Assembly: GCA_023433705.1 (NCBI GenBank)
Contig: JAEYUC010000022.1
Location: forward strand, 62,001 to 126,000
DNA from: Pseudomonadota bacterium
Lineage (GTDB): Bacteria; Pseudomonadota; Gammaproteobacteria; Steroidobacterales; Steroidobacteraceae
DNA length: 64,000 nucleotides
Direction of reading: 5' to 3'
Part shown: piece by piece, positions 1 through 7,281 of the stretch
Position numbering within the stretch: position 1 is the first letter of the stretch
Layout: each line of letters starts with the position of its first letter
The notes under the pieces: generated by a model
Database searches by the model: none
Seen by the model: the letters and a program-made list of their open reading frames with translations, nothing else
What the model was told of the DNA's origin: nothing
Made by a program: the position numbers and the translations under genes

Positions 1-810
1 ACGCTGAAGACGATTGAGGATTGCCGCACCGCCGGCTTCCGCTCGGTCAACGTGGATCTCATCTACGGCCTGCCGCGCCAGACGCCCGGCGGATTCGCCG
101 CGACGCTCGAGACCATCGTGCGAGCGCGGCCCGACCGCGTTGCCATCTACGGCTACGCGCACATGCCGCAGCTCTTCAAGGCGCAGAGGCAGATAGAGGA
201 CTCCCAACTACCGGACGCCGCGATGCGCGTGCGGCTGCTGCGGCTCGCGATCGACCGGCTCACGGCGGCGGGTTATCGGCACATCGGCCTCGATCATTTC
301 GCGCTGCCGGAGGACGACCTCACGCGCGCGCTCGACAGCGACAGCCTGCATCGCAACTTCATGGGTTACACGACCCATGCCGATTGCGACCTGATCGGCC
401 TCGGCGTGAGCGCGATCAGCCACATCGGCGACAGTTACAGCCAGAACTTTCGCGGACTGCCCGAGTGGGAGTCGGCAGTCGACCAGGATCGCCTGCCCAC
501 CTGGCGCGGCGTCGCGCTGGACGAGGACGACGTCATCCGCGCCGACGTCATTCAACAGATCATGTGCCGGGGCGCGATCGACCGGGCCGCGATCGAGGAG
601 CGCTACGACATCGAGTTCGAACACTACTTCGCCGGTGCGCTGGCCTCGCTGGGCGCGCTGGAGAAGGACGGCCTGGTCGAGATCGGCGAGGAACGCATCA
701 ACGTGACGTCGCGGGGCCGGCTGCTGCTGCGTATGATCGCCATGTGCTTCGACCGCTATATCAACGCGCCGGCCGCGCAGGAGCGTCCGCGTCATTCGCG
801 CATCATCTGA
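1..810 (+). CDS. hemN: Oxygen-independent coproporphyrinogen III oxidase, C-terminal part (5' end outside window)
   Basis: This frame is open from base 1, so the gene starts upstream; 269 codons remain of a family usually about 455-460 residues long. HemN is a cytoplasmic radical-SAM enzyme that decarboxylates coproporphyrinogen III without oxygen during haem synthesis. The radical-SAM cysteines lie outside the window. The visible part matches the HemN C-terminal half: GLDHFALP, LHRNFMGYTTHADCDL, GLGVSAISHIGD and a C-terminal winged region. These motifs favour true HemN over HemW. It sits 25 bases before an FNR-type regulator, an arrangement common in anaerobic gene sets. No odd features are seen. 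Confidence 0.93.
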   Translation, partial: TLKTIEDCRTAGFRSVNVDLIYGLPRQTPGGFAATLETIVRARPDRVAIYGYAHMPQLFKAQRQIEDSQLPDAAMRVRLLRLAIDRLTAAGYRHIGLDHFALPEDDLTRALDSDSLHRNFMGYTTHADCDLIGLGVSAISHIGDSYSQNFRGLPEWESAVDQDRLPTWRGVALDEDDVIRADVIQQIMCRGAIDRAAIEERYDIEFEHYFAGALASLGALEKDGLVEIGEERINVTSRGRLLLRMIAMCFDRYINAPAAQERPRHSRII

Positions 811-835
811 CCGCGCCTGTCTTGCCGCGCGGGCG

Positions 836-1591
836 GTGGCCGTGAGACCCACGCGCCTGCCCAATCCCGCCGCGGCCGACGACGGCAACGAGTTCGAGTT
901 CTGCAGCACCTGTGCGTTTTCCGCGGCCTGCCTCGGGCAGGGCTTCGACAAGTCGCGCCTGCGCGAACTGCACATGCTGGTCGAACACGTGGGGCCGTTC
1001 GGCGAGGGCCAGCACATATTCCGCGAAGGCGATCCGTTCGAGGCCATCGCGGCCGTGCGCGCCGGCACGGTGAAGACCTACGTGAACGACGCCGAGGGAC
1101 GCGAGCAGGTGCTCGGGTTCTTCCTGCCCGGCGAGGTGATCGGCCTCAACGCGATCTCGCATTCGAAGTATCCATGCAACGCGGTGGCGCTCGATGACGT
1201 GAGCCTGTGCCGCTTCTCGTTCCCGAACATCGCCGCGCTCGCCGGCCGCGTGCCGGGATTGCAGGCGCAGCTGTTCAAGCTGCTGAGCGAAGACATCGGC
1301 AAAGCCGCCCTGCTCGCCGGCAACTTCACCGCCGACGAACGCATGGCCGCGTTCCTCGTCTCGCTATCCCGCCGCATGGCCGCCCGCGGCGGCTCCTCCA
1401 ACCGCCTGCATCTCGCGATGACCCGCACCGACATCGCCAACTACCTCCGCCTCGCCTCCGAGAGCGTGAGCCGCGGTTTCTCCCGATTGCAGGATGCCGG
1501 CCTGGTCCGCGTGGACCGCCGCGAGATCATGATCTCCGACCCCGCCCGCCTCCAGGACCTCGCGAAGCACATCCTCCGCGAAAACGACTAA
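836..1591 (+). CDS. fnr: FNR/Anr-type [4Fe-4S] oxygen-sensing transcription regulator
   Basis: This is a 251-residue Crp/Fnr-family regulator that likely senses oxygen through a cluster. The GTG start at 836 gives an N-terminal cysteine motif C23-X2-C26-X5-C32, and an internal C114 lies in the cyclic-nucleotide-like barrel. This matches the four cluster ligands of E. coli FNR in spacing. The C-terminal helix-turn-helix (TDIANYLRLASESVSRGFSRL) carries the E..SR recognition signature for TTGAT-N4-ATCAA sites. Such sites are found in this window before norB, nirK and ccoN, so it probably controls them. Its stop codon abuts a REP-like relic. It lies directly after hemN, probably in one operon. 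Which nitrogen-oxide genes respond to FNR rather than to a separate Dnr/NnrR is not visible here. Confidence 0.93.
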   Translation: MAVRPTRLPNPAAADDGNEFEFCSTCAFSAACLGQGFDKSRLRELHMLVEHVGPFGEGQHIFREGDPFEAIAAVRAGTVKTYVNDAEGREQVLGFFLPGEVIGLNAISHSKYPCNAVALDDVSLCRFSFPNIAALAGRVPGLQAQLFKLLSEDIGKAALLAGNFTADERMAAFLVSLSRRMAARGGSSNRLHLAMTRTDIANYLRLASESVSRGFSRLQDAGLVRVDRREIMISDPARLQDLAKHILREND

Positions 1592-1628
1592 TGGGGACAT
1601 TCCTCGTTTCCTAGCAAACGGGGACAGA
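1590..1628. repeat. REP-like relic (AATGGGGACAT ... GGGGACAGA)
   Basis: Starting inside the fnr stop codon is AATGGGGACAT, followed 20 bases on by GGGGACAGA; between them CGTTT and AAACG form a small inverted repeat. The same AATGGGGACA(G) start occurs in the repeat cluster at 15360-15472. I read it as a decayed element of the type associated with REP-associated tyrosine transposases. That family link is from memory. Confidence 0.5.
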
Positions 1629-1629
1629 C

Positions 1630-1643
1630 CTGATCTAGGTCAG
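1630..1643. promoter_or_regulatory. FNR/Dnr-type box upstream of norB
   Basis: CTGAT-CTAG-GTCAG is a dyad close to the FNR consensus TTGAT-N4-ATCAA. Its centre is about 63 bases before the preferred norB start at 1700. Activation from position -41.5 would give a start of transcription near 1678, about 22 bases before the ATG, which is reasonable for a class II FNR-type promoter. Confidence 0.65.
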
Positions 1644-1699
1644 GGCACCCAACCAGTACGAAGACCAGCATCTCACCCATCTTCCGGGAGATGCCCAAC

Positions 1700-3973
1700 A
1701 TGACCTCGACTCGCAAACTCTGGATCGCGCTGGCAATCCTGCTGGCCGCCTCTTTCTCCGTGCTGCTGTGGGTGGGTGGTGAAATCCATCGCGTGATGCC
1801 CCCCATCCCGTCGAAAGTAGTCTCCACCGACGGCAGCACGATCTTTACTCGCGCCGACATCGAGAAGGGCCGCCAGGTCTGGCAGTCCATCGGTGGGCAA
1901 CAGCTCGGTTCGATCTGGGGACACGGCGCCTACGTGGCGCCGGACTGGTCCGCGGACTGGCTGCATCGCGAGGCGACCGCGTGGCTCGACATCCTCGCGT
2001 TGCGCGAGACGGGCAGCAAATACGCGGAGCTGCCCGAAGAACAGCAGGCCGCGCTCGCCGCCCGGCTGCGCCCGATGATCCGCAAGAACACGTTCGATCC
2101 GCAGACCGAAGCGGTCACCGTGTCCCCGGATCGCGCCGCGGCCATCCTCGACGTGGCCGCGCACTACACCTCGCTGTTCGGTGACGATCCGGCGACGCTC
2201 GAGCTGCGCAAGGCCTACGCGATGAAGAACAGCACCGTCGCCGACGCGCAGCATCGCGTCGCGCTCGGCGCGTTCATCTGGTGGTCTTCGTGGTCGGCCG
2301 TGACCGAACGTCCCGGCAAGAGCATCACCTACACGAACAACTGGCCGCACGATCCGCTGGTCGGCAACACGCCGCCGAGCCAGCTCCTCACGTGGACGGT
2401 GTTCAGCGTGTTGTTCCTGATCGCCGGCATCGCCTTGTTAGGCTGGCACCACGCGCGCAACAAGGAAGAAGCGCCGCCGGAGCTGCCCAAGTCCGATCCG
2501 CTCGCGCTCGTGAACGTGACGCCTTCCATGCGCGCCACGGCGAAGTATTTCTGGCTGGTCGTCGCGTTGTTCCTCACGCAGATCCTGCTGGGCGCGATCA
2601 CGGCTCACTACCAGGTCGAGGGTCAGGAGGCCTACGGCTTCCAGCTCGCCGAAGTGCTGCCCTACTCGCTCACGCGCACCTGGCACACGCAGCTCGCGGT
2701 GCTGTGGATCGCGACCGCGTGGCTTGGGATGGGGCTCTACATCGGCCCCGCGATCTCGGGCCACGAGCCGAAGTACCAGAGGCTCGGTGTGAACGTGCTG
2801 TTCACCTGCCTCATCATCATCGTCGTGGGCGCCTTCGCCGGCCAGTGGTTCGCCGTCATGCAGAAGTTGGGACTCGCGCACAACTTCTGGTTCGGACACC
2901 AGGGCTGGGAGTACGTCGACCTCGGCCGGTTCTGGCAGATCTTCCTGTTCGCCGGCCTCGGCATCTGGCTGACCCTCGTCGGCCGTGCGTTGTGGCCCGC
3001 GATCAGGAAAGGCGGTGAATCGAAGTCCATCGTCGCGCTGCTGTTCGCCTCCACGGTGTGCATCGGCCTGTTCTACGGCGCCGGTCTCATGTGGGGAGAA
3101 CACACGCACCTGTCGATGGTCGAGTACTGGCGCTGGTGGGTGGTGCACCTGTGGGTGGAAGGCTTCTTCGAAGTGTTCGCCACCGCGGTCATCGCGTTCC
3201 TGTTCACGCGCCTTGGCCTGCTGCGGTCGACGACCGCGACGGTTGCGGTGCTGTTCGCAACTATTGTCTTTCTGGCCGGCGGCGTGCTCGGTACGTTGCA
3301 CCACCTGTACTTCACCGGCACGCCGACCGCGGTGCTGGCGCTGGGCGCGAGCTTCTCCGCGCTCGAGGTGGTGCCGCTGGCCTTCATCGGCTTCGAGGCT
3401 TATCACACCTACAAGCTGGGCCAGGCCACGCCGTGGATGCAGCGTTACAAGTGGCCGATCCTGTTCTTCACGGCGGTCGCGTTCTGGAACGTCGTGGGCG
3501 CGGGACTGTTCGGCTTCCTGATCAATCCGCCGCTGCCGCTGTATTACATGCAGGGCCTGAACCTGACGCCGCTGCACGGCCATACCGCGTTGTTCGGCGT
3601 GTACGGGTTCCTCGGCATCGGTCTCATGTTGTTCTGCCTGCGTGGGCTGCGGCCGCACCTGCACTGGAACGAGCGCGTGCTCAATGCGTCGTTCTGGTGC
3701 TTCAACGTCGGGCTCGCCGGCATGGCGTTGTTCACGCTGCTGCCGATCGGCGTGTTGCAGCTCAACGCCGCGATCGATCACGGCTACTGGTACGCGCGCT
3801 CCGCGGACTTCATGCAGAAGCCGATCATCGACCTGCTGGTGTGGATGCGTGTGCCGGGCGACGTGATCTTCAGCGCCGGCGCGCTGACCCTCGCGTGGTT
3901 CGTGTTCCGGCTCTGGGTGGGACCGAAGCGCGCGGTCGAGCCCGTGCCCGGAGGTAAGATCGCCGCCCGATGA
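1700..3973 (+). CDS. norB: Quinol-dependent nitric oxide reductase (qNor)
   Basis: A 757-residue inner-membrane protein (760 if the ATG at 1691 is used) that reduces 2 NO to N2O with electrons from quinol. The long form carries an N-terminal extension replacing the NorC cytochrome subunit, with the qNor signature GHGAYVAPDW followed by a soluble domain. About a dozen haem-copper-oxidase-type membrane helices follow. Visible core motifs include HTHLSMVEYWRWWVVHLWVEGFFEVF and LTPLHGHTALFG, holding candidate haem/non-haem iron histidines and the conserved glutamates. I prefer ATG 1700 because GGGAG at 1686-1690 is well spaced for it but only one base from 1691. An FNR-type box lies upstream. Its stop overlaps the next start (ATGA), indicating co-translation with the SirB-like protein. 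Confidence 0.95.
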   Translation: MTSTRKLWIALAILLAASFSVLLWVGGEIHRVMPPIPSKVVSTDGSTIFTRADIEKGRQVWQSIGGQQLGSIWGHGAYVAPDWSADWLHREATAWLDILALRETGSKYAELPEEQQAALAARLRPMIRKNTFDPQTEAVTVSPDRAAAILDVAAHYTSLFGDDPATLELRKAYAMKNSTVADAQHRVALGAFIWWSSWSAVTERPGKSITYTNNWPHDPLVGNTPPSQLLTWTVFSVLFLIAGIALLGWHHARNKEEAPPELPKSDPLALVNVTPSMRATAKYFWLVVALFLTQILLGAITAHYQVEGQEAYGFQLAEVLPYSLTRTWHTQLAVLWIATAWLGMGLYIGPAISGHEPKYQRLGVNVLFTCLIIIVVGAFAGQWFAVMQKLGLAHNFWFGHQGWEYVDLGRFWQIFLFAGLGIWLTLVGRALWPAIRKGGESKSIVALLFASTVCIGLFYGAGLMWGEHTHLSMVEYWRWWVVHLWVEGFFEVFATAVIAFLFTRLGLLRSTTATVAVLFATIVFLAGGVLGTLHHLYFTGTPTAVLALGASFSALEVVPLAFIGFEAYHTYKLGQATPWMQRYKWPILFFTAVAFWNVVGAGLFGFLINPPLPLYYMQGLNLTPLHGHTALFGVYGFLGIGLMLFCLRGLRPHLHWNERVLNASFWCFNVGLAGMALFTLLPIGVLQLNAAIDHGYWYARSADFMQKPIIDLLVWMRVPGDVIFSAGALTLAWFVFRLWVGPKRAVEPVPGGKIAAR

Positions 3974-4371
3974 TCGAGTATTACCTGACGATCAAATGGG
4001 TCCACGTCGCCGCCGTCATCGCGAGCGGTTCGCTGTTCGCGATGCGCGGCGCGGCGCAACTGGCCGGCGCGGGCTGGACGATGGCCGCGCCGCTGCGTTA
4101 CCTGAGTTACGCCGTCGACACGGTGCTGCTCACCGCGGCACTGATGCTGGTCACCGTCCTGCGCCAGTATCCGTTCGTGCAGGGCTGGCTCACCGTGAAG
4201 GTGCTGCTGCTCATCGTGTACATCGTGCTCGGGTCGTTCGCGCTGAAACGCGGCAGGTCCCGCGCGGTACGCGCCGGGTTCTACGTCTCCGCCCTCGCCG
4301 TCTATCTATTCATCGCCAGCGTCGCGCGGGCTCACCATCCCGCCGGCGTGTTCTTCTGGCTGGGCGGTTGA
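3970..4371 (+). CDS. SirB-family small integral membrane protein
   Basis: A 133-residue hydrophobic protein with about four membrane helices. The segment QYPFVQGWLTVKVLLLIVY followed by LGSFALKRG matches the SirB2/YchQ family (PF04247), whose biochemical role is unclear despite the old name of invasion gene regulator. Its ATG overlaps the norB stop by four bases, so it is translationally coupled to NO reductase and may help its assembly or a membrane redox function. That role is inference. Its 3' end overlaps the convergent cation ATPase by 66 bases. Confidence 0.8.
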   Translation: MIEYYLTIKWVHVAAVIASGSLFAMRGAAQLAGAGWTMAAPLRYLSYAVDTVLLTAALMLVTVLRQYPFVQGWLTVKVLLLIVYIVLGSFALKRGRSRAVRAGFYVSALAVYLFIASVARAHHPAGVFFWLGG

Positions 4372-7167
4372 CCGGATCCTGCGTTTGACCAGCTTGCGCA
4401 GCTCGTTGAGCCACAACACCGAGCTGCCGATCGCGACGCATTGCAGCCACTGCGCGAGCGTGAGCGGCTCGGTCGCGAACGCCTGCTGCAGGAAAGGCAC
4501 GTGGACCACCGCCACCTGCAACAGGATCGACAATCCCACCGCGCCCCACAGCCAGTGATTGGCGAACAGGCCGTAGAACGCGCTCACCTCGTCGGAGCGC
4601 GCGTTGAACACGTTGAACAGCGAGAAGAACACCAGCGTCGTGAACGCCATGGTCTGGCCGTGGCGCAGTGACCCCGTGCCCTCGATGAACCCGCCGGAAA
4701 GGCTCGCATCCAGCGCGAACAACGTGCCGAGCGCGATCACCGCGCCGACGAACAGGATGCCGCGCCACATCGGGCCCGTGATGACGTGTTCGGCGCGCGG
4801 GCGCGGCCGATGCCGCATGTAACGTTCGTCGGGCGGATCCACGCCGAGCGCGAGCGCCGGCGCGCCGTCGGTCACGAGGTTGATCCACAACACGTGGATG
4901 GCCATGAGCGGCAGCGCCACCTCGCCGGCCGCCTCCGGGACGAGTCCGATCGCGTCGGCGAGCAGTACGCCCGCGAACATCGTGATCACCTCGCCGATGT
5001 TCGACGACAGCAGGTAACGCAGGAACTTGCGGATGTTCGCGAAGATCGCGCGGCCTTCCTCGACCGCGGCGACGATGGTCGCGAAATTGTCGTCCTGCAG
5101 CACGATGTCCGAGGCCTGCTTCGCGACGTCCGTGCCCGTGATGCCCATCGCGACGCCGATGTCGGCGGTCTTGAGCGCGGGCGCATCGTTCACTCCGTCG
5201 CCCGTCATCGCGACGATGCCACCCTCGCGCTGCAGCGCCTGCACGATGCGCAGCTTGTCGCCGGGATTCACGCGCGCGTACACCGACGCGCGGCGCACGG
5301 TCTCGCGCAGTTCTTCGTCGGAGAGGTTCGCGAGCTCGGCGCCCGACACGGCCTTGCCGGCGTCGCCGATACCGAGCTCGGCGGCGATGACGGCCGCGGT
5401 GACCGGGTGATCGCCCGTGATCATGATGGGCCGCACGCGCGCGGCCCGTGCGCGCGCCACCGCGTCCTTCGCTTCCTGGCGCGGCGGATCGATCATCCCC
5501 ACCAATCCGGCGAACACCAGTTCGTGCTCGAGCGATGGATCCGCGTCGCGATTCTCGAGCGCATCGTGCGGCAACGTGCGGAACGCGACACCGAGCGTGC
5601 GCAGCGCCTCGCCCGCGAGCTTCTCATTGGCGCGGCGAATCTCGTCGCGGCGCGTGTCATCGAGCGCGTGGGCCTCACTACCCACGAGCTCGTGAGTGCA
5701 GCGCGCGAGCAGCACGTCCGGCGCGCCCTTGGTGAACACGCGCAGCTTGCCGCGCTCGGCGTCCTCGTGCACGGTGCTCATGAGTTTGCGTTCGGAGGAA
5801 AACGGCACTTCACCGACGCGCTCGAACCGGCTGGACAATGCGCCATCCAGTCCCGCCTTGCGCACGGCGACCAGCAGCGCGGCTTCGGTCGGATCGCCTT
5901 GAATGGTCCAGGCCCCACCCTCCTGGCGGATCGAGGCATTGTTCGCGCGGTCGCCGGCCGCGAGCGCATGTTCGAGCTCGATGCGCAGCGCGTCATCCAG
6001 AGGCAGCGATTCGCCGGCATCGGAAACCCGCGAGATCTCGCCTTCCGGCGCGTAACCCGTGCCGCCGAAAGCCACGCGACCGCTCGCCGTGACGATCGCG
6101 CGCACCGTCATCTCGTTGCGCGTCAGCGTGCCGGTCTTGTCGGAGGCGATGACGCTGGCCGAACCGAGCGTTTCGACCGCGGCGAGATGGCGCACGATGG
6201 CCTTGCGCCGCGCCATGCGCTGCACGCCGAGCGCCAGCACCGCCGCGACCACGGCCGGCAATCCTTCGGGCACCGCGGCCACCGCGAGCGCGACCGCGAA
6301 GATCAATGCATCGAGGAAACCCGCGAGACCGTTGATCTCCGCGGACAGCAGCAGCACGACGACCATGAATACGGCGATCGCGATCACGATCAGCCCGAGC
6401 ATGCGTCCGAGGCGCGCGAGCTCGCGCTGCAGCGGAGTCGACTCATCCGCCGTCGCGGCCAGCATGCCGGCGATGCGGCCCATCTGCGTGTTCGCGCCGG
6501 TCGCGGTGACGACCGCGCGCCCATGTCCGAAGGTCACGGCGGTGCCGGCGAAGATCATGTTCGTCTGGTCGCCGGGACCGACCTCGGCCGCGACCGCATC
6601 GATGTCCTTGTCGACCGGCAGGCTCTCGCCCGTGAGCGAGGCTTCCGCGGTCTGCAGCGCGGCGACGCGCAGCAGCCGCGCGTCGGCCGGAACCGTGTCG
6701 CCTTCCTCGACGAGGATGAGATCGCCAGGCACCAGGCGCGTGGCATCGATGCGCTGCCGCACGCCGCCGCGTATCACGCTCGCCTGCGCGGCGGACATGC
6801 TGCGCAGCGCGGCCAGCGCCTGCTCCGCGCGCGCCTGCTGGATGTGCCCCAGCAGCGCGTTGAGCACGACGATGGCGAGGATCGCGATGGCTTCGTACGG
6901 CACCGCGGATTCGCGCTCGTACAGCCACGATGCGAACGAGATCACCAGCGCGCCGATCAGCAGCAGCACGAGCGGATCCGCGAACTGCGCCAGGAACTTG
7001 CGCCACCCGGGAATGCGCCGCTCGCGCTCCAGCTCGTTCGGGCCGACGCGCGCCAGCCGCTCGGCGGCTTCGGCCTCGGAAAGGCCCGACTGCGCGTCGG
7101 CGCCGAGTTGCCGGACGACCTCGTCGCAGGGTAACGCGTGGCTATTGTTAGAGCTGGGAGGGTTCAC
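4306..7167 (-). CDS. P-type (type II) cation-translocating ATPase, probably calcium
   Basis: About 953 residues, in the usual range for SERCA/PMCA-like bacterial ATPases. An N-terminal cation-ATPase domain (residues 10-60) is followed by the actuator motif TGES at 179-182, the ion-site helix PEGLPAV near 300-306, the phosphorylation site DKTGTLT with D343, and GDGVNDAPALK in the hinge. Ten helices are expected, with the last six at the C terminus. The frame stays open far upstream into xfp on the other strand, so the start must be judged: GTG at 7167 begins just ahead of the conserved HALPCDEVV region and is my choice, although no strong ribosome site is seen. The gene is divergent from phosphoketolase. 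Ion specificity cannot be settled by eye. Confidence 0.88.
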   Translation of the reverse strand: MNPPSSNNSHALPCDEVVRQLGADAQSGLSEAEAAERLARVGPNELERERRIPGWRKFLAQFADPLVLLLIGALVISFASWLYERESAVPYEAIAILAIVVLNALLGHIQQARAEQALAALRSMSAAQASVIRGGVRQRIDATRLVPGDLILVEEGDTVPADARLLRVAALQTAEASLTGESLPVDKDIDAVAAEVGPGDQTNMIFAGTAVTFGHGRAVVTATGANTQMGRIAGMLAATADESTPLQRELARLGRMLGLIVIAIAVFMVVVLLLSAEINGLAGFLDALIFAVALAVAAVPEGLPAVVAAVLALGVQRMARRKAIVRHLAAVETLGSASVIASDKTGTLTRNEMTVRAIVTASGRVAFGGTGYAPEGEISRVSDAGESLPLDDALRIELEHALAAGDRANNASIRQEGGAWTIQGDPTEAALLVAVRKAGLDGALSSRFERVGEVPFSSERKLMSTVHEDAERGKLRVFTKGAPDVLLARCTHELVGSEAHALDDTRRDEIRRANEKLAGEALRTLGVAFRTLPHDALENRDADPSLEHELVFAGLVGMIDPPRQEAKDAVARARAARVRPIMITGDHPVTAAVIAAELGIGDAGKAVSGAELANLSDEELRETVRRASVYARVNPGDKLRIVQALQREGGIVAMTGDGVNDAPALKTADIGVAMGITGTDVAKQASDIVLQDDNFATIVAAVEEGRAIFANIRKFLRYLLSSNIGEVITMFAGVLLADAIGLVPEAAGEVALPLMAIHVLWINLVTDGAPALALGVDPPDERYMRHRPRPRAEHVITGPMWRGILFVGAVIALGTLFALDASLSGGFIEGTGSLRHGQTMAFTTLVFFSLFNVFNARSDEVSAFYGLFANHWLWGAVGLSILLQVAVVHVPFLQQAFATEPLTLAQWLQCVAIGSSVLWLNELRKLVKRRIRSTAQPEEHAGGMVSPRDAGDE

Positions 7168-7281
7168 ATCCGGATGGTAGGACTTAAGTCCCCTCGGCGG
7201 CCAGCTCGAGTCAGATTGCGGCGCGCGCCTACGTGACGTCGGCATCCAAATCCATGCATCGGTGGCGTAGGCTAGGCGCGC
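7168..7281. promoter_or_regulatory. Divergent intergenic region with a 12-bp palindrome
   Basis: Between the leftward ATPase and rightward xfp lies the perfect palindrome GGACTTAAGTCC at 7180-7191, AT-rich at its core in GC-rich surroundings. A second inverted repeat, GCCTACG (7227-7233) and CGTAGGC (7266-7272), lies nearer xfp. These are plausible operator positions for either gene. I do not recognise the binding protein, and no FNR consensus is present. Confidence 0.45.

Noticed and set aside
2438..3781. Open frame of about 447 codons antisense to norB
   Set aside because: High Arg/Glu/His content without any domain; norB is complete on the other strand.
4786..7134. Long open frame of about 780 codons on the plus strand opposite the ATPase
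   Set aside because: It is a shadow frame of GC-rich coding DNA, full of Arg/His/Ala; the ATPase on the other strand has all its motifs.
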